Shown here: positions 1-6,961 of the stretch, piece by piece | Layout of the letters: each line of letters opens with the position of its first letter | Position numbering within the stretch: position 1 is the stretch's first letter | DNA from: a candidate division Hyd24-12 bacterium UBA5074 | Lineage (GTDB): Bacteria; Fermentibacterota; Fermentibacteria; Fermentibacterales; Fermentibacteraceae | Direction: 5' to 3' | NCBI GenBank assembly: GCA_002414865.1 | Contig: DIAQ01000007.1 | Location: 1 to 22,759, forward strand | DNA: 22,759 nucleotides | Translations under genes and position numbers: made by a program | Notes under the pieces: model-generated | What the model was told of the DNA's origin: nothing | The model's input: the letters and a program-made list of their open reading frames with translations, nothing else | Databases searched by the model: none

Positions 1-18
1 CAGTGAACCGGCCGGCGG

Positions 19-966
19 TTACACGGGTCCCGGCCTGCCCGGGGGGCAGGCGAGGGCAGCGACGGTGATGGCCAGGCCCTCCTCGAAGGGCACGAGCGGA
101 GTGTAGCCCAGGACCCTCGCGGCCAGCGTGATGTCAGCCCGGCTGTGCCTGACGTCCCCCGCGCGCACAGGGCCGTGGACCGGGACCAGGTCCTCCCGGC
201 CGAGGATCCGCAGGATCTCCCTGGCCAGCGTGTCCACGGTGACGCTGCCCCCGCAGGCCACGTTCATGACGAGGCCGGAGGCCCCGGGGGCAGATGCCGC
301 GAGGATGTTCCCTTCGACGACATTCCTGACGAAGGTGAAATCCCTCGACTGCCCGCCGTCGCCGTTGACAACAGGGGGTCTGCCCTCCATGGCCAGCCTC
401 GTGAACAGCGGGATGACCGCCGCATAGGGGCTGTCCGGGTCCTGGTTGGGGCCGAAGACGTTGAAGAACCTCAGGCATGCGGTCTCCAACCCGTATACGC
501 CGGTGAAGACCTGGCAGTACTTCTCGGCAGCGAGCTTGCTCACCGCATATGGCGACAGGGGTCTCGGGGGCAGGTCTTCGCTCTTCACCTGCTCGGGCGC
601 ATTCCCGTAGACGGAGGAGGAGGATGCGAAGACGACCCGGCGCACACCCGAGCTTCTCGCGGCCTGCAGGACGTTGAGCGTGCCGCCGACGTTGACCTCG
701 TTGGAGGCCACGGGATCGGCGATGGATCTGGGAACGCTGGGGAGGGCGCCGAGGTGGAAGACCACCTCGCAGCCGCGCACGGCGCCGCTCACAGCCCCCG
801 GGTCCCTCAGATCGCCCTCTCTGAACTCGCAGTCCACACCTGCGAGGTTGCTCCTGCGGCCGGTGGAGAGGTTGTCCAGAACGCAGACCGCATGTCCCCT
901 CCGGACGAGCTCGGCGGCCAGGTTCGACCCGATGAAGCCGGCTCCGCCGGTCACGAGGCATCTCAT
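19..966 (-). CDS. NAD-dependent nucleotide-sugar epimerase (GalE/WbpP-like, extended SDR)
   Basis: Predicted UDP-sugar C4-epimerase, 315 residues, cytoplasmic, supplying a sugar precursor for glycan assembly. The N-terminal Rossmann fold shows GGAGFIG at residues 7-13 and a DNLSTG stretch at 31-36. The catalytic part shows SSSSVYG near 115-121 and YAVSK (Tyr140, Lys144). The stretch RFFNVFGPNQDPDSPYAAVI (about 166-185) and the later NGDGGQSRDFTFV resemble the WbpP/Gne type of UDP-GlcNAc or UDP-Glc 4-epimerases. I prefer ATG 966 to ATG 975: a GGAG lies about 9 bases before 966 but directly abuts 975, and ATG 966 overlaps the upstream small ORF's stop as ATGA. It is the last gene seen of the long minus-strand operon. 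Substrate (UDP-Glc, UDP-GlcNAc or the uronic acid) cannot be told from sequence; a dehydratase or decarboxylase of the same superfamily is less likely. Confidence 0.93.
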   Translation of the reverse strand: MRCLVTGGAGFIGSNLAAELVRRGHAVCVLDNLSTGRRSNLAGVDCEFREGDLRDPGAVSGAVRGCEVVFHLGALPSVPRSIADPVASNEVNVGGTLNVLQAARSSGVRRVVFASSSSVYGNAPEQVKSEDLPPRPLSPYAVSKLAAEKYCQVFTGVYGLETACLRFFNVFGPNQDPDSPYAAVIPLFTRLAMEGRPPVVNGDGGQSRDFTFVRNVVEGNILAASAPGASGLVMNVACGGSVTVDTLAREILRILGREDLVPVHGPVRAGDVRHSRADITLAARVLGYTPLVPFEEGLAITVAALACPPGRPGPV

Positions 967-1127
967 CGAGGACATCTCCGGGACGGTTCGAGGGCTGTCA
1001 CATCCGACTCCCCGCTGGAATCGGCAGCGCCGCAGCGACGGCGAGGCCGTTGCCCGTGTTCATCACGCACACCCCGGGCCAGAGCGGGTATCGCGAGCAG
1101 CTCCCCTTCCGGGTGCTGTTCCGTCAT
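963..1127 (-). CDS. Small linker ORF, 54 codons, between cupin and epimerase
   Basis: A possible 54-residue arginine-rich protein of unknown function, with no membrane segment and no domain I recognise. Its support is positional. Its ATG (1127-1125) overlaps the cupin stop as ATGA, and its own stop (965-963) overlaps the epimerase ATG (966-964) as ATGA, the same junction type used between other genes of these operons. A weak GGGGAA precedes the start. Against it, third codon positions are G/C in only about two thirds of codons, lower than in the neighbouring genes, so the peptide itself may not be selected. It could be a coupling cistron that carries ribosomes to the epimerase, a decayed remnant, or chance. 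Confidence 0.35.
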   Translation of the reverse strand: MTEQHPEGELLAIPALARGVRDEHGQRPRRRCGAADSSGESDVTALEPSRRCPR

Positions 1128-1468
1128 TTCCCCGGGCCCGAGGCCATGAGGAGGACCAGGTCCTGCGCGGTGCGGTTCTGGAGATGGAAGAGCTCCCAGG
1201 GGAGAACTATCACCGTGTCCCCCGGACCTATCTCCGATGCGAACCCGTCGGGGTCCACGCATTCGCCGCGGCCGGACAGCACCAGGAACACCCGTTCGGA
1301 GGGGGAGGTGTCTCTCGGCGTATGGCCGCCGGGCTGCACATCCACCCTCCTGAGCGAAATCCTGTTGCAGCCGTCGCGCGGGCCTGCGAGGAGCCTGCTG
1401 ACGACCCTCGACCAGCCCGGATCGCTGTGGTGCTGCGGACGGACGCTGTCAGTGGACCTGATCATCAT
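1124..1468 (-). CDS. Small cupin-domain protein
   Basis: A single-domain cupin of 114 residues. Cupin motif 1 is partly kept: a GGH start, then a conserved Glu in SERVFLVLSGRG, but the second His of the usual HXH is replaced by Pro. Motif 2 is recognisable as GDTVIVLPWELFHLQN, with its His and Asn present. The residues could hold one metal with incomplete ligands, so it may be an isomerase or epimerase, a dioxygenase-like enzyme, or only a sugar-binding sensor. The start is the tandem ATG at 1468/1465, preceded by GAGGGGG about 8 bases upstream. The start lies 20 bases inside the end of the HydE-like gene, which suggests translational coupling. Longer in-frame reading upstream is antisense-like low-complexity sequence inside the HydE gene and was not used. 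Substrate unknown. Confidence 0.8.
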   Translation of the reverse strand: MMIRSTDSVRPQHHSDPGWSRVVSRLLAGPRDGCNRISLRRVDVQPGGHTPRDTSPSERVFLVLSGRGECVDPDGFASEIGPGDTVIVLPWELFHLQNRTAQDLVLLMASGPGK

Positions 1469-2600
1469 GATCGCCGACCCCCTCTTCCCCGGGAGGGGAA
1501 TATACCGGGGGCGCCTTCGTGAAATGCAGCGGGTCCCCCACCTCGCCGGGGACCACCGTCCTGCCCATCGCCGCACAGCGGGCGGACATGCGGTCGAGGA
1601 CATCCTCGATGCGGTCCGGGACCACGGTCTTGCCTTCGTACAGGTTGTAGTCGAGCCTGTACCTGGTGGGGGTGAGGTTCGGCATGAAGACATTCGCGCC
1701 CGCGGCCAGCCCCCGCTCGAGGCCCGTCGGCGTCAGGGTCTGGAGCGCCGTGGTTGCGGACATGTTGATGTCGGGCATCAATATCCTGAGCAGGGCAATC
1801 ATCCGGAGAGTGAGGCTCACCCTCCTCTCGCGGGACGGGGCCTCGTGCCTGCTCGCGTACAGCGGCGTCCCGGAATGCTCGATCCAGGGACCCATTCCGC
1901 ACATGTCGATTCCGAAATCCCGCAGGAAGAGGAGGTCCCCGGCAAGGCTCTCCTCCGTCTGCCAGGGGACGCCGATGAGGACTCCGCTGCCGGCCTGCCA
2001 GCCCCCCTTCCGCAGGTTCCGGAGGCACTGGATCCGCTCCTCGAAGCGATGGAGGCCGTCCCGCGGGTGGAGCTTCGCGTAGAGCACGGGATCGCTCGTC
2101 TCGATCCTGAGCAGGTAGCGCCCGCCGCCCGCCGCCTTGAGCCGCTCGAGCGCGGCCCGGGGCAGCTCCCCGGTCGAGAGCACCATCCGCACGGAATCCC
2201 CCCACGACTCGTCGGCCCAGCGCAGGACCTTCTCGACGAGGGCGATGTGGGGCTCCCCGAGCAGCTCTCCGGACTGGAGCAGGAAGGAGCGGAGGCCTGC
2301 CGCCCATCCGCTCTCGATGGCGGCGGCGATTTCCTCGAAGGGCATCGAGTATCTGGGAAGAGCGCTGTGGTCGCTCCGCAGGCCGCAGTAATAGCAGTTC
2401 TTCCGGCATGCGTTCGTCATCTCGACGATGCCGCGGACGAAGACCCACGGGCCCACGGTCCGGGAGAGGACGGCCGAGGCCGCCCTGAAGAGCGGCTCGT
2501 CCACCGAGGGTCCGCGACGCAGGCAGTCGGCCAGGTCATCCCTTCCGAGAACCGCCTCCCCGCCCCCCTCGATGACGGCCAGTCCCTCCTCGAGGAGCAT
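1449..2600 (-). CDS. hydE: HydE-type radical SAM enzyme ([FeFe]-hydrogenase maturase HydE homologue)
   Basis: A 383-residue radical SAM protein very close in layout to HydE, which makes a precursor of the [FeFe]-hydrogenase H-cluster. The cluster motif CRKNCYYC (Cys65, Cys69, Cys72) follows RGIVEMTNA. Further family hallmarks are LLQSGE (107-112), LSTGE (141-145), YLLRIETSDP (162-171), YAKLHP, GSGVLIGVPWQT, MGPWIEHSGTPL (236-247) and TTALQTLTPTG with GANVFMPNLTP (301-311), then YNLYEGK. The optional second cluster's C-terminal cysteines are not visible. The start is ATG 2600, one base after the upstream TAG and preceded by GGGAGG; the open frame continuing upstream is a shadow of the redoxin gene. 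No hydrogenase, HydF or HydG is in the window, so the true role may differ. PylB or BioB are less likely because the GLR, SGE and TTAL signatures fit HydE. The gene symbol names homology, not proven function. Confidence 0.88.
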   Translation of the reverse strand: MLLEEGLAVIEGGGEAVLGRDDLADCLRRGPSVDEPLFRAASAVLSRTVGPWVFVRGIVEMTNACRKNCYYCGLRSDHSALPRYSMPFEEIAAAIESGWAAGLRSFLLQSGELLGEPHIALVEKVLRWADESWGDSVRMVLSTGELPRAALERLKAAGGGRYLLRIETSDPVLYAKLHPRDGLHRFEERIQCLRNLRKGGWQAGSGVLIGVPWQTEESLAGDLLFLRDFGIDMCGMGPWIEHSGTPLYASRHEAPSRERRVSLTLRMIALLRILMPDINMSATTALQTLTPTGLERGLAAGANVFMPNLTPTRYRLDYNLYEGKTVVPDRIEDVLDRMSARCAAMGRTVVPGEVGDPLHFTKAPPVYSPPGEEGVGDHDDQVH

Positions 2601-2601
2601 C

Positions 2602-3195
2602 CTAGCGCCTCCCGTCGAATCCGGGAGGCACGAACTCCCCGGGCTGGGGCATGAACCTGTTGAAGGAAAGGGATCTGCTCGCCACGCCTTCTGCGAGCAG
2701 ATCGGCCACCAGGCCTTCGATATCCGCGTTCTGCCACCCGTAGGAATAGCGGGTGACGATCCTGGAATGGGCGTCGAGCAACAGCACCTGGGGGATGGAA
2801 TCGACCCCGAAGTTGCTTCTGACCGCCCCGTCATGGTCGACGATCACCGGAAAGTCGACGCCCCAGTCGCGGACTGTCTGGCGCCAGGCCGTCAGGGTCT
2901 CCTCGACGGGCACATAAGCCACGATGAACTGCACGGGCTGCCTGCGCAGGCTGTCCTGGAGCGACTGCAGGCCTTCGAGGGCCAGCGCGTCCGACAGCCG
3001 TGAGAAGTCGCAGAAGATGACAACCAGGACATGGCCCTCCAGCTGGGAGTAGAGGCTGAGCGGGCCGGCCGTATTGAACCAGACGTGGCCGGAGGGGAAG
3101 TCGCCCACCCCCACATACCGCTCGGCGTTGGGGGGCTCCTTCTTGAGGCTGAACAGGAAGCTCAGCAGGAGAGCGGACACGGCGACGGCCGCCAC
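2602..3195 (-). CDS. Membrane-anchored thioredoxin-fold (TlpA/NHLRC2-like) protein without CXXC
   Basis: A thioredoxin-like protein tethered by an N-terminal membrane helix (residues 1-17, followed by SLKK) and probably facing the periplasm or exterior. The fold is shown by VWFNTAGPLSL, then the strand HVLVVIFCDFSRLSD (55-69) where redoxins carry CXXC, then VDFPVIVDHDG (113-123), and the cis-proline loop FGVDSIPQVLLLD (129-141). The active-site pair is missing: only one Cys (62) is present, three residues after VVI, so ordinary disulfide exchange is unlikely. The GTG at 3195 is the only standard start codon in frame, but it has no Shine-Dalgarno and falls inside the membrane helix. The frame stays open upstream with a basic segment (LTRHRTRSTIYFV), so the protein probably starts earlier, perhaps at CTG 3291, which has GGAGGG five bases upstream. 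It ends one base before the HydE-like gene. Confidence 0.8.
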   Translation of the reverse strand: MAAVAVSALLLSFLFSLKKEPPNAERYVGVGDFPSGHVWFNTAGPLSLYSQLEGHVLVVIFCDFSRLSDALALEGLQSLQDSLRRQPVQFIVAYVPVEETLTAWRQTVRDWGVDFPVIVDHDGAVRSNFGVDSIPQVLLLDAHSRIVTRYSYGWQNADIEGLVADLLAEGVASRSLSFNRFMPQPGEFVPPGFDGRR

Positions 3196-3287
3196 GAAAT
3201 AGATGGTGGAGCGCGTGCGGTGCCTCGTCAGCTCCGTTGCGGGCAGAGCGCCCTCGTCGCGTTCCCTCGAGAGGCGCAGCGGAAGTC

Positions 3288-3389
3288 TCAGACGGTCCCT
3301 CCGGATCCGGGCAGCCGAGCGGGCAGCTCTGCGCAGATCGGCCGGGGAGGCCGGGCTCCGCCCGCCGGGGTCATGTCCGGCCGGTTCAT
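3288..3389 (-). CDS. Small ORF, 33 codons, bridging gmd and the redoxin gene
   Basis: A possible 33-residue ORF, proline- and glycine-rich, beginning MNRPDMTPAGG. Its ATG (3389-3387) overlaps the gmd stop as ATGA. Its TGA (3290-3288) overlaps, as CTGA, a CTG codon at 3291-3289 that is in frame with the downstream redoxin. Third positions are G/C in about four fifths of codons. It may be a coupling cistron, or the real N-terminus of the redoxin separated from it by a one-base shift (a -1 move at the end of this ORF enters the redoxin frame). I see no classical slippery heptamer. Without relatives to compare this stays tentative. Confidence 0.3.
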   Translation of the reverse strand: MNRPDMTPAGGARPPRPICAELPARLPGSGGTV

Positions 3390-4366
3390 GCCTGCCCGGC
3401 CATCTCGGCGTCGACCATCTCGTTCACGAGCTCGTCGAAGGTGACGGCGGGCTTCCAGCCGAGCACGCTCCGGGCCTTCCCGGCGTCCCCGCACAGGGAA
3501 TCCACCTCGGTGGGCCTCCTGTACCTGTCATCAGTGACCACATGGTCGCGCCAGTCGAGTCCGACCCTTCCGAAGGCCTTCTCCGCGAACTCGCGGATCC
3601 TGTGGGTCTCCCCCGTGGCAACCACGAAGTCGTCTCCCGAAGGCTGCTGGAGCATGAGGTACATGGCCTCCACGAAGTCCCTGGCATGGCCCCAGTCGCG
3701 CGAGGAATCGAGGTTGCCCAGCACAACCTTGTCCTGCAGGCCTTTCCTTATCCTGGCTGCAGCGATGGCTATCTTGCGCGTGACGAAGTTCTCCCCGCGC
3801 CTGGGGGATTCGTGGTTGAAGAGGATGCCGCTGGAGGCGTGGAGGCCGTAGCCCGCCCTGAAGTTCACGACCATCCAGTGCGCGTAGAGCTTGGCAGCCC
3901 CGTAGGGGCTCCTGGGGCGGAAGGGCGTCTGCTCGTTCTGCGGGGGCTCCGAGGAGCCGAACATCTCGCTCGTCGAAGCCTGGTAGAACCTGCATTCGCG
4001 CGTGAGTCCGACCTCGCGGATCGCGTCGAGCAACCGGGCCACGCCAAGCGCATCCACGTCCCCGGTGTACTCGGGCATGTCGAAGGAGATCTTCACATGG
4101 CTCTGGGCCGCCAGGTTGTAGACCTCATCGGGTCCGCAGTGCTCGAGGATCCTGTTCAGCGCGCTCGAGTCGGTCATGTCGCCGTAATGCAGGAACAGGC
4201 GGTTCCCGTAGTTTTCCTCGTCCTGGATGAGGTGCTCTATCCTCTGTCGGTTGAAGCTGCTCGACCTCCGGACAAGGCCGTGGACCTCGTATCCCTTCCC
4301 GAGGAGCAGCTCGCACAGATAGGAGCCGTCCTGCCCGGTTATGCCCGTTATGAGGGCCTTCCTCAT
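3386..4366 (-). CDS. gmd: GDP-mannose 4,6-dehydratase
   Basis: Converts GDP-D-mannose to GDP-4-keto-6-deoxymannose, the branch point to GDP-fucose, GDP-rhamnose and related 6-deoxy sugars; cytoplasmic, NADP-dependent extended SDR. The 326-residue protein has GITGQDGSYL (8-17), HYGDMTDSS (60-68), NLAAQSHVKISF (84-95), TSEMFG (132-137), YGAAK (Tyr155, Lys159), the hallmark NHESPRRGENFVTRKI (184-199) and LDSSRDWGHARDFVEAMYLM (219-238). Slightly shorter than many family members but complete. ATG 4366 overlaps the stop of the upstream phosphatase as ATGA, with GGGAGG about 8 bases before it. The second-step enzyme (fucose synthase, Rmd or perosamine synthase) is not in the window, so the final sugar is unknown. 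Confidence 0.96.
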   Translation of the reverse strand: MRKALITGITGQDGSYLCELLLGKGYEVHGLVRRSSSFNRQRIEHLIQDEENYGNRLFLHYGDMTDSSALNRILEHCGPDEVYNLAAQSHVKISFDMPEYTGDVDALGVARLLDAIREVGLTRECRFYQASTSEMFGSSEPPQNEQTPFRPRSPYGAAKLYAHWMVVNFRAGYGLHASSGILFNHESPRRGENFVTRKIAIAAARIRKGLQDKVVLGNLDSSRDWGHARDFVEAMYLMLQQPSGDDFVVATGETHRIREFAEKAFGRVGLDWRDHVVTDDRYRRPTEVDSLCGDAGKARSVLGWKPAVTFDELVNEMVDAEMAGQA

Positions 4367-6897
4367 CGCAAAACCTCCCGGCCCGCGGGGCCCGTGCCCC
4401 TTGCGGCCACTATCGTGAAATCGTCGGCAAAGGAGTCCGTTCCCGAGAAGCGGCGGACCTCCTCCTCCATGCCCTGGAGCATCTCGTCCAGCGGGAGACG
4501 GCGGGCCCGGTCGACGACGGCCGCGATCCTGCCCACGCCGAACTCCTCCTCGGAGGCGTTCATGGCCTCGCTCACGCCGTCGGTGTACATGACGAGGAGA
4601 TCGCCGGGATTCACCACGGTGCGCCCTCCCCCGTAGGAGGCGCCCGGGGCGACTCCCAGGAGAAGCCCCCCCTCGTCCAGCATCTCGGTCGTGCCGTCCG
4701 CCCGGAGCAGCATCGGGGGATTGTGCCCGGCGTTGACCCAGGACAGCATGGACCCCTTCGGCTCGTACAGCGCGGTGAACAGCGTGATGAAGTACTCGGA
4801 GGGAGTGGCGTCGTAGACCAGCCGGTTCACCCTCGAGATGATGTCGGGCAGCTCGAGCCCGACTCCGCTCACGGCGCGCATCGAAGCCTGGAGATTGGCC
4901 ATGAGGAGGGCCGGCCCGACACCCTTCCCCGAGACGTCGCCCACCGTGATTATGACCCTGCCGTCGGGCAGCGGGACGAAGTCGTAGAAATCCCCCGCGA
5001 CATCCAGGCAGAAGCGGATCCTGGCGGCCAGCTCGAGACCCGGGACTTCCGGCACCACCAGCGGCAGCAGGCTCTTCTGTATCCGCCGCGCTATCTGGAG
5101 CTGCTCCTGGAGCCGCTCCTTCTCTACCTTCTCGCGCAGAAGCTCGATGTTCTCGGCCGCTATGCCGATCTGGGCCGAGAGGGAATGCAGGATCTCGATC
5201 TCGGACGAGGTGTAGTCCTCTCCGCTGTTCTTCTGCCCCGCCAGCACGAAACCCCGCAGGCCGGAATGCGACACCAGCGGCAGAATGAGCGCAGCGTGCC
5301 TTGAGTTCAGCCACTCGATCTGCCCGGGAGTGAGATCGAGCCTGCCGCAGCAGACTATCTCGTCGACGAGCATGGGCCTGCCCAGTCCCGCGAGCCTCTG
5401 CAGCAGCTCGTCGCTCCTGGTGAAGGGCGCGGGGCCGTCGTCCGCCACCGCAGGCGACGAGGAATCCTGCCCCGGGAAGAGAACGGGCTCGATGCGCGAG
5501 GTCTGCAGCCCGTCGGACAGGCGCTCGCGCAGGAGCCTCCAGAATTCCGAGCCGTCCGTGATGTCGCGGGTCGTGGCGAGGAAGTCCCGCAGGAGGTCCC
5601 TGAGCCTTCTCCTCTCAGGGAAAAATCTGTCCTCCATGTAGTTGCGCAGTCCTCGCTGAGCCGGCGCAAAGCCGGCGGCGAGGCCGATCGCCATGACCAG
5701 CACGGGAGCCGGGCCCTCGGCTCCGGTGATCCGCATGAGCCATCCCCCCGCCTTGTAGACGAGACCGAGGAGCAGCGCCAGCAGTACCGCGTTGACGATC
5801 ACGAAGAGCGTCCCGCGCCTGACCCGGGCCTCCACCTCCAGGAGCCTGTACCGGCCGATGGCGTAGGCGAATGTGAGGGGCACGGCCAGGGTGCACAGGA
5901 ACAGGGCGTTGAGGATGGCCAGCTGGGCCATGAAGCTGAGGGGCTGCAGGATGATCCTGGAGATCGCCACCAGGAGCCCCATGATCAGCATCGAGGGCAG
6001 CGAGCCCCAGAGCACCAGGCGCATCTGTCTCTTCTCCATGAGGATGTCGGACCTGTGCATGGATCTGACCAGCACCGTGAAGGCCGTGGCGAAGTATGCG
6101 ACGACCGTCAGGCTCACGGCCTGGGAGCCTGCGCCCATATGGTCCGCGAGCAGCGAGATGACGAACGCAGCCGCGGCAGGCGCGTAGCAGAGGATGTCGA
6201 AGAGCGCCCTCCTCCGCATGTACCAGGGCTTCTCCCTCGGGAAGAGGAACATCAGGTTGAGCCACAGCGGCGCCGCCATCAGGGAGAGAGCGCCCAGCAC
6301 CCTGAGGATCTCCTCCTCGCCGGGGAGGTGGATCGTGGCGTACGCTGACGCAACGGCGGAGAACGAGTACATCATGATCCCCGCCAGCGAGTAGCAGAAG
6401 AGCGACAGCACTCTCGCAGCCCTAGCGTAGGGCCTCTTCACATATGCCCACAACCCCACTGCGACCAGCGCCACGGCTATGAGGAAGCGCAGCGCGAACA
6501 GCGGGACGATCAGCAGCCGGATCTTCGAGGGTATGGATCTGGTGACCACCCTCGTCGCGAAGATCCCGCCCTCGTGGCTGTAGCTGATGGCCACTATCTC
6601 GCCCGCGGAGGTCCCCGGGCTGAAGACCGAGAAGTAGTTGTCCACGGTCGCGGGGAGCCCGTTTATCGTGAGGAGCGTGTCACCCGGCTCGGGATACGGG
6701 GGCTGCACGTAGTCGCGGGAGTCGACCTCGGTGAATACGCCGGGGGCGTCCGGATACAGCTTGATGAGGCTCCAGATGTCCCTCATGTGCGTGAAGGTGC
6801 GGGCCTTCGTGTAGTCCTGCGCGACGGCGAAGCCGATCACGACCACGACGAATGCGCTGATGAGCCCCATGCCCGCGCGGACAAGGAACTTCCTCAC
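4363..6897 (-). CDS. Membrane PDZ/GAF/PP2C (SpoIIE/RsbU-type) serine phosphatase
   Basis: An 844-residue membrane-bound PP2C phosphatase, likely dephosphorylating a signalling partner such as an anti-sigma-factor antagonist. Layout: membrane helix at about 8-26; PDZ-like domain at about 62-120 (GDTLLTINGLP at 72-82); a block of roughly eight membrane helices at 125-410; a GAF-like domain around 450-585; a coiled linker at 585-610; and the phosphatase domain from about 620. Metal ligands are visible: GDFYDF (635-640), GDVSGKG (653-659), YTDGVSE (771-777) and DDFTIV (825-830). GTG 6897 is chosen because GGGAGG lies exactly 6 bases upstream; an in-frame ATG at 6981 would start inside the preceding gene and has no such site. 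It sits 64 bp after a glycosyltransferase and overlaps gmd by 4 bp, so it is expected to be co-expressed with glycan genes. No partner kinase, STAS protein or sigma factor is in view. Confidence 0.93.
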   Translation of the reverse strand: MRKFLVRAGMGLISAFVVVVIGFAVAQDYTKARTFTHMRDIWSLIKLYPDAPGVFTEVDSRDYVQPPYPEPGDTLLTINGLPATVDNYFSVFSPGTSAGEIVAISYSHEGGIFATRVVTRSIPSKIRLLIVPLFALRFLIAVALVAVGLWAYVKRPYARAARVLSLFCYSLAGIMMYSFSAVASAYATIHLPGEEEILRVLGALSLMAAPLWLNLMFLFPREKPWYMRRRALFDILCYAPAAAAFVISLLADHMGAGSQAVSLTVVAYFATAFTVLVRSMHRSDILMEKRQMRLVLWGSLPSMLIMGLLVAISRIILQPLSFMAQLAILNALFLCTLAVPLTFAYAIGRYRLLEVEARVRRGTLFVIVNAVLLALLLGLVYKAGGWLMRITGAEGPAPVLVMAIGLAAGFAPAQRGLRNYMEDRFFPERRRLRDLLRDFLATTRDITDGSEFWRLLRERLSDGLQTSRIEPVLFPGQDSSSPAVADDGPAPFTRSDELLQRLAGLGRPMLVDEIVCCGRLDLTPGQIEWLNSRHAALILPLVSHSGLRGFVLAGQKNSGEDYTSSEIEILHSLSAQIGIAAENIELLREKVEKERLQEQLQIARRIQKSLLPLVVPEVPGLELAARIRFCLDVAGDFYDFVPLPDGRVIITVGDVSGKGVGPALLMANLQASMRAVSGVGLELPDIISRVNRLVYDATPSEYFITLFTALYEPKGSMLSWVNAGHNPPMLLRADGTTEMLDEGGLLLGVAPGASYGGGRTVVNPGDLLVMYTDGVSEAMNASEEEFGVGRIAAVVDRARRLPLDEMLQGMEEEVRRFSGTDSFADDFTIVAARGTGPAGREVLR

Positions 6898-6903
6898 TGC
6901 GTA

Positions 6904-6909
6904 CCTCCC
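6904..6909 (-). promoter_or_regulatory. Ribosome binding site fixing the GTG start of the phosphatase
   Basis: On the minus strand the bases read GGGAGG, then a six-base spacer TACGCA, then GTG at 6897. The site decides the start, removing 28 codons that would otherwise reach an ATG at 6981 inside the upstream glycosyltransferase. Confidence 0.75.
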
Positions 6910-6961
6910 GTGACGGCATTCCCATGGCAAATGTACGAGAACGGAGGGTCGGGGGCCACAG

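Noticed and set aside
6..20. Inverted repeat AACCG-GCCGG-CGGTT over the epimerase stop, as a possible terminator
   Set aside because: No T-run follows on the minus strand and the window ends within a few bases, so it is not distinguishable from chance in GC-rich DNA.
6898..6961. Possible internal promoter (TACATT-like) before the phosphatase gene
   Set aside because: Weak -10 match and no -35; the gap is adequately explained by the Shine-Dalgarno and a normal intra-operon spacer.
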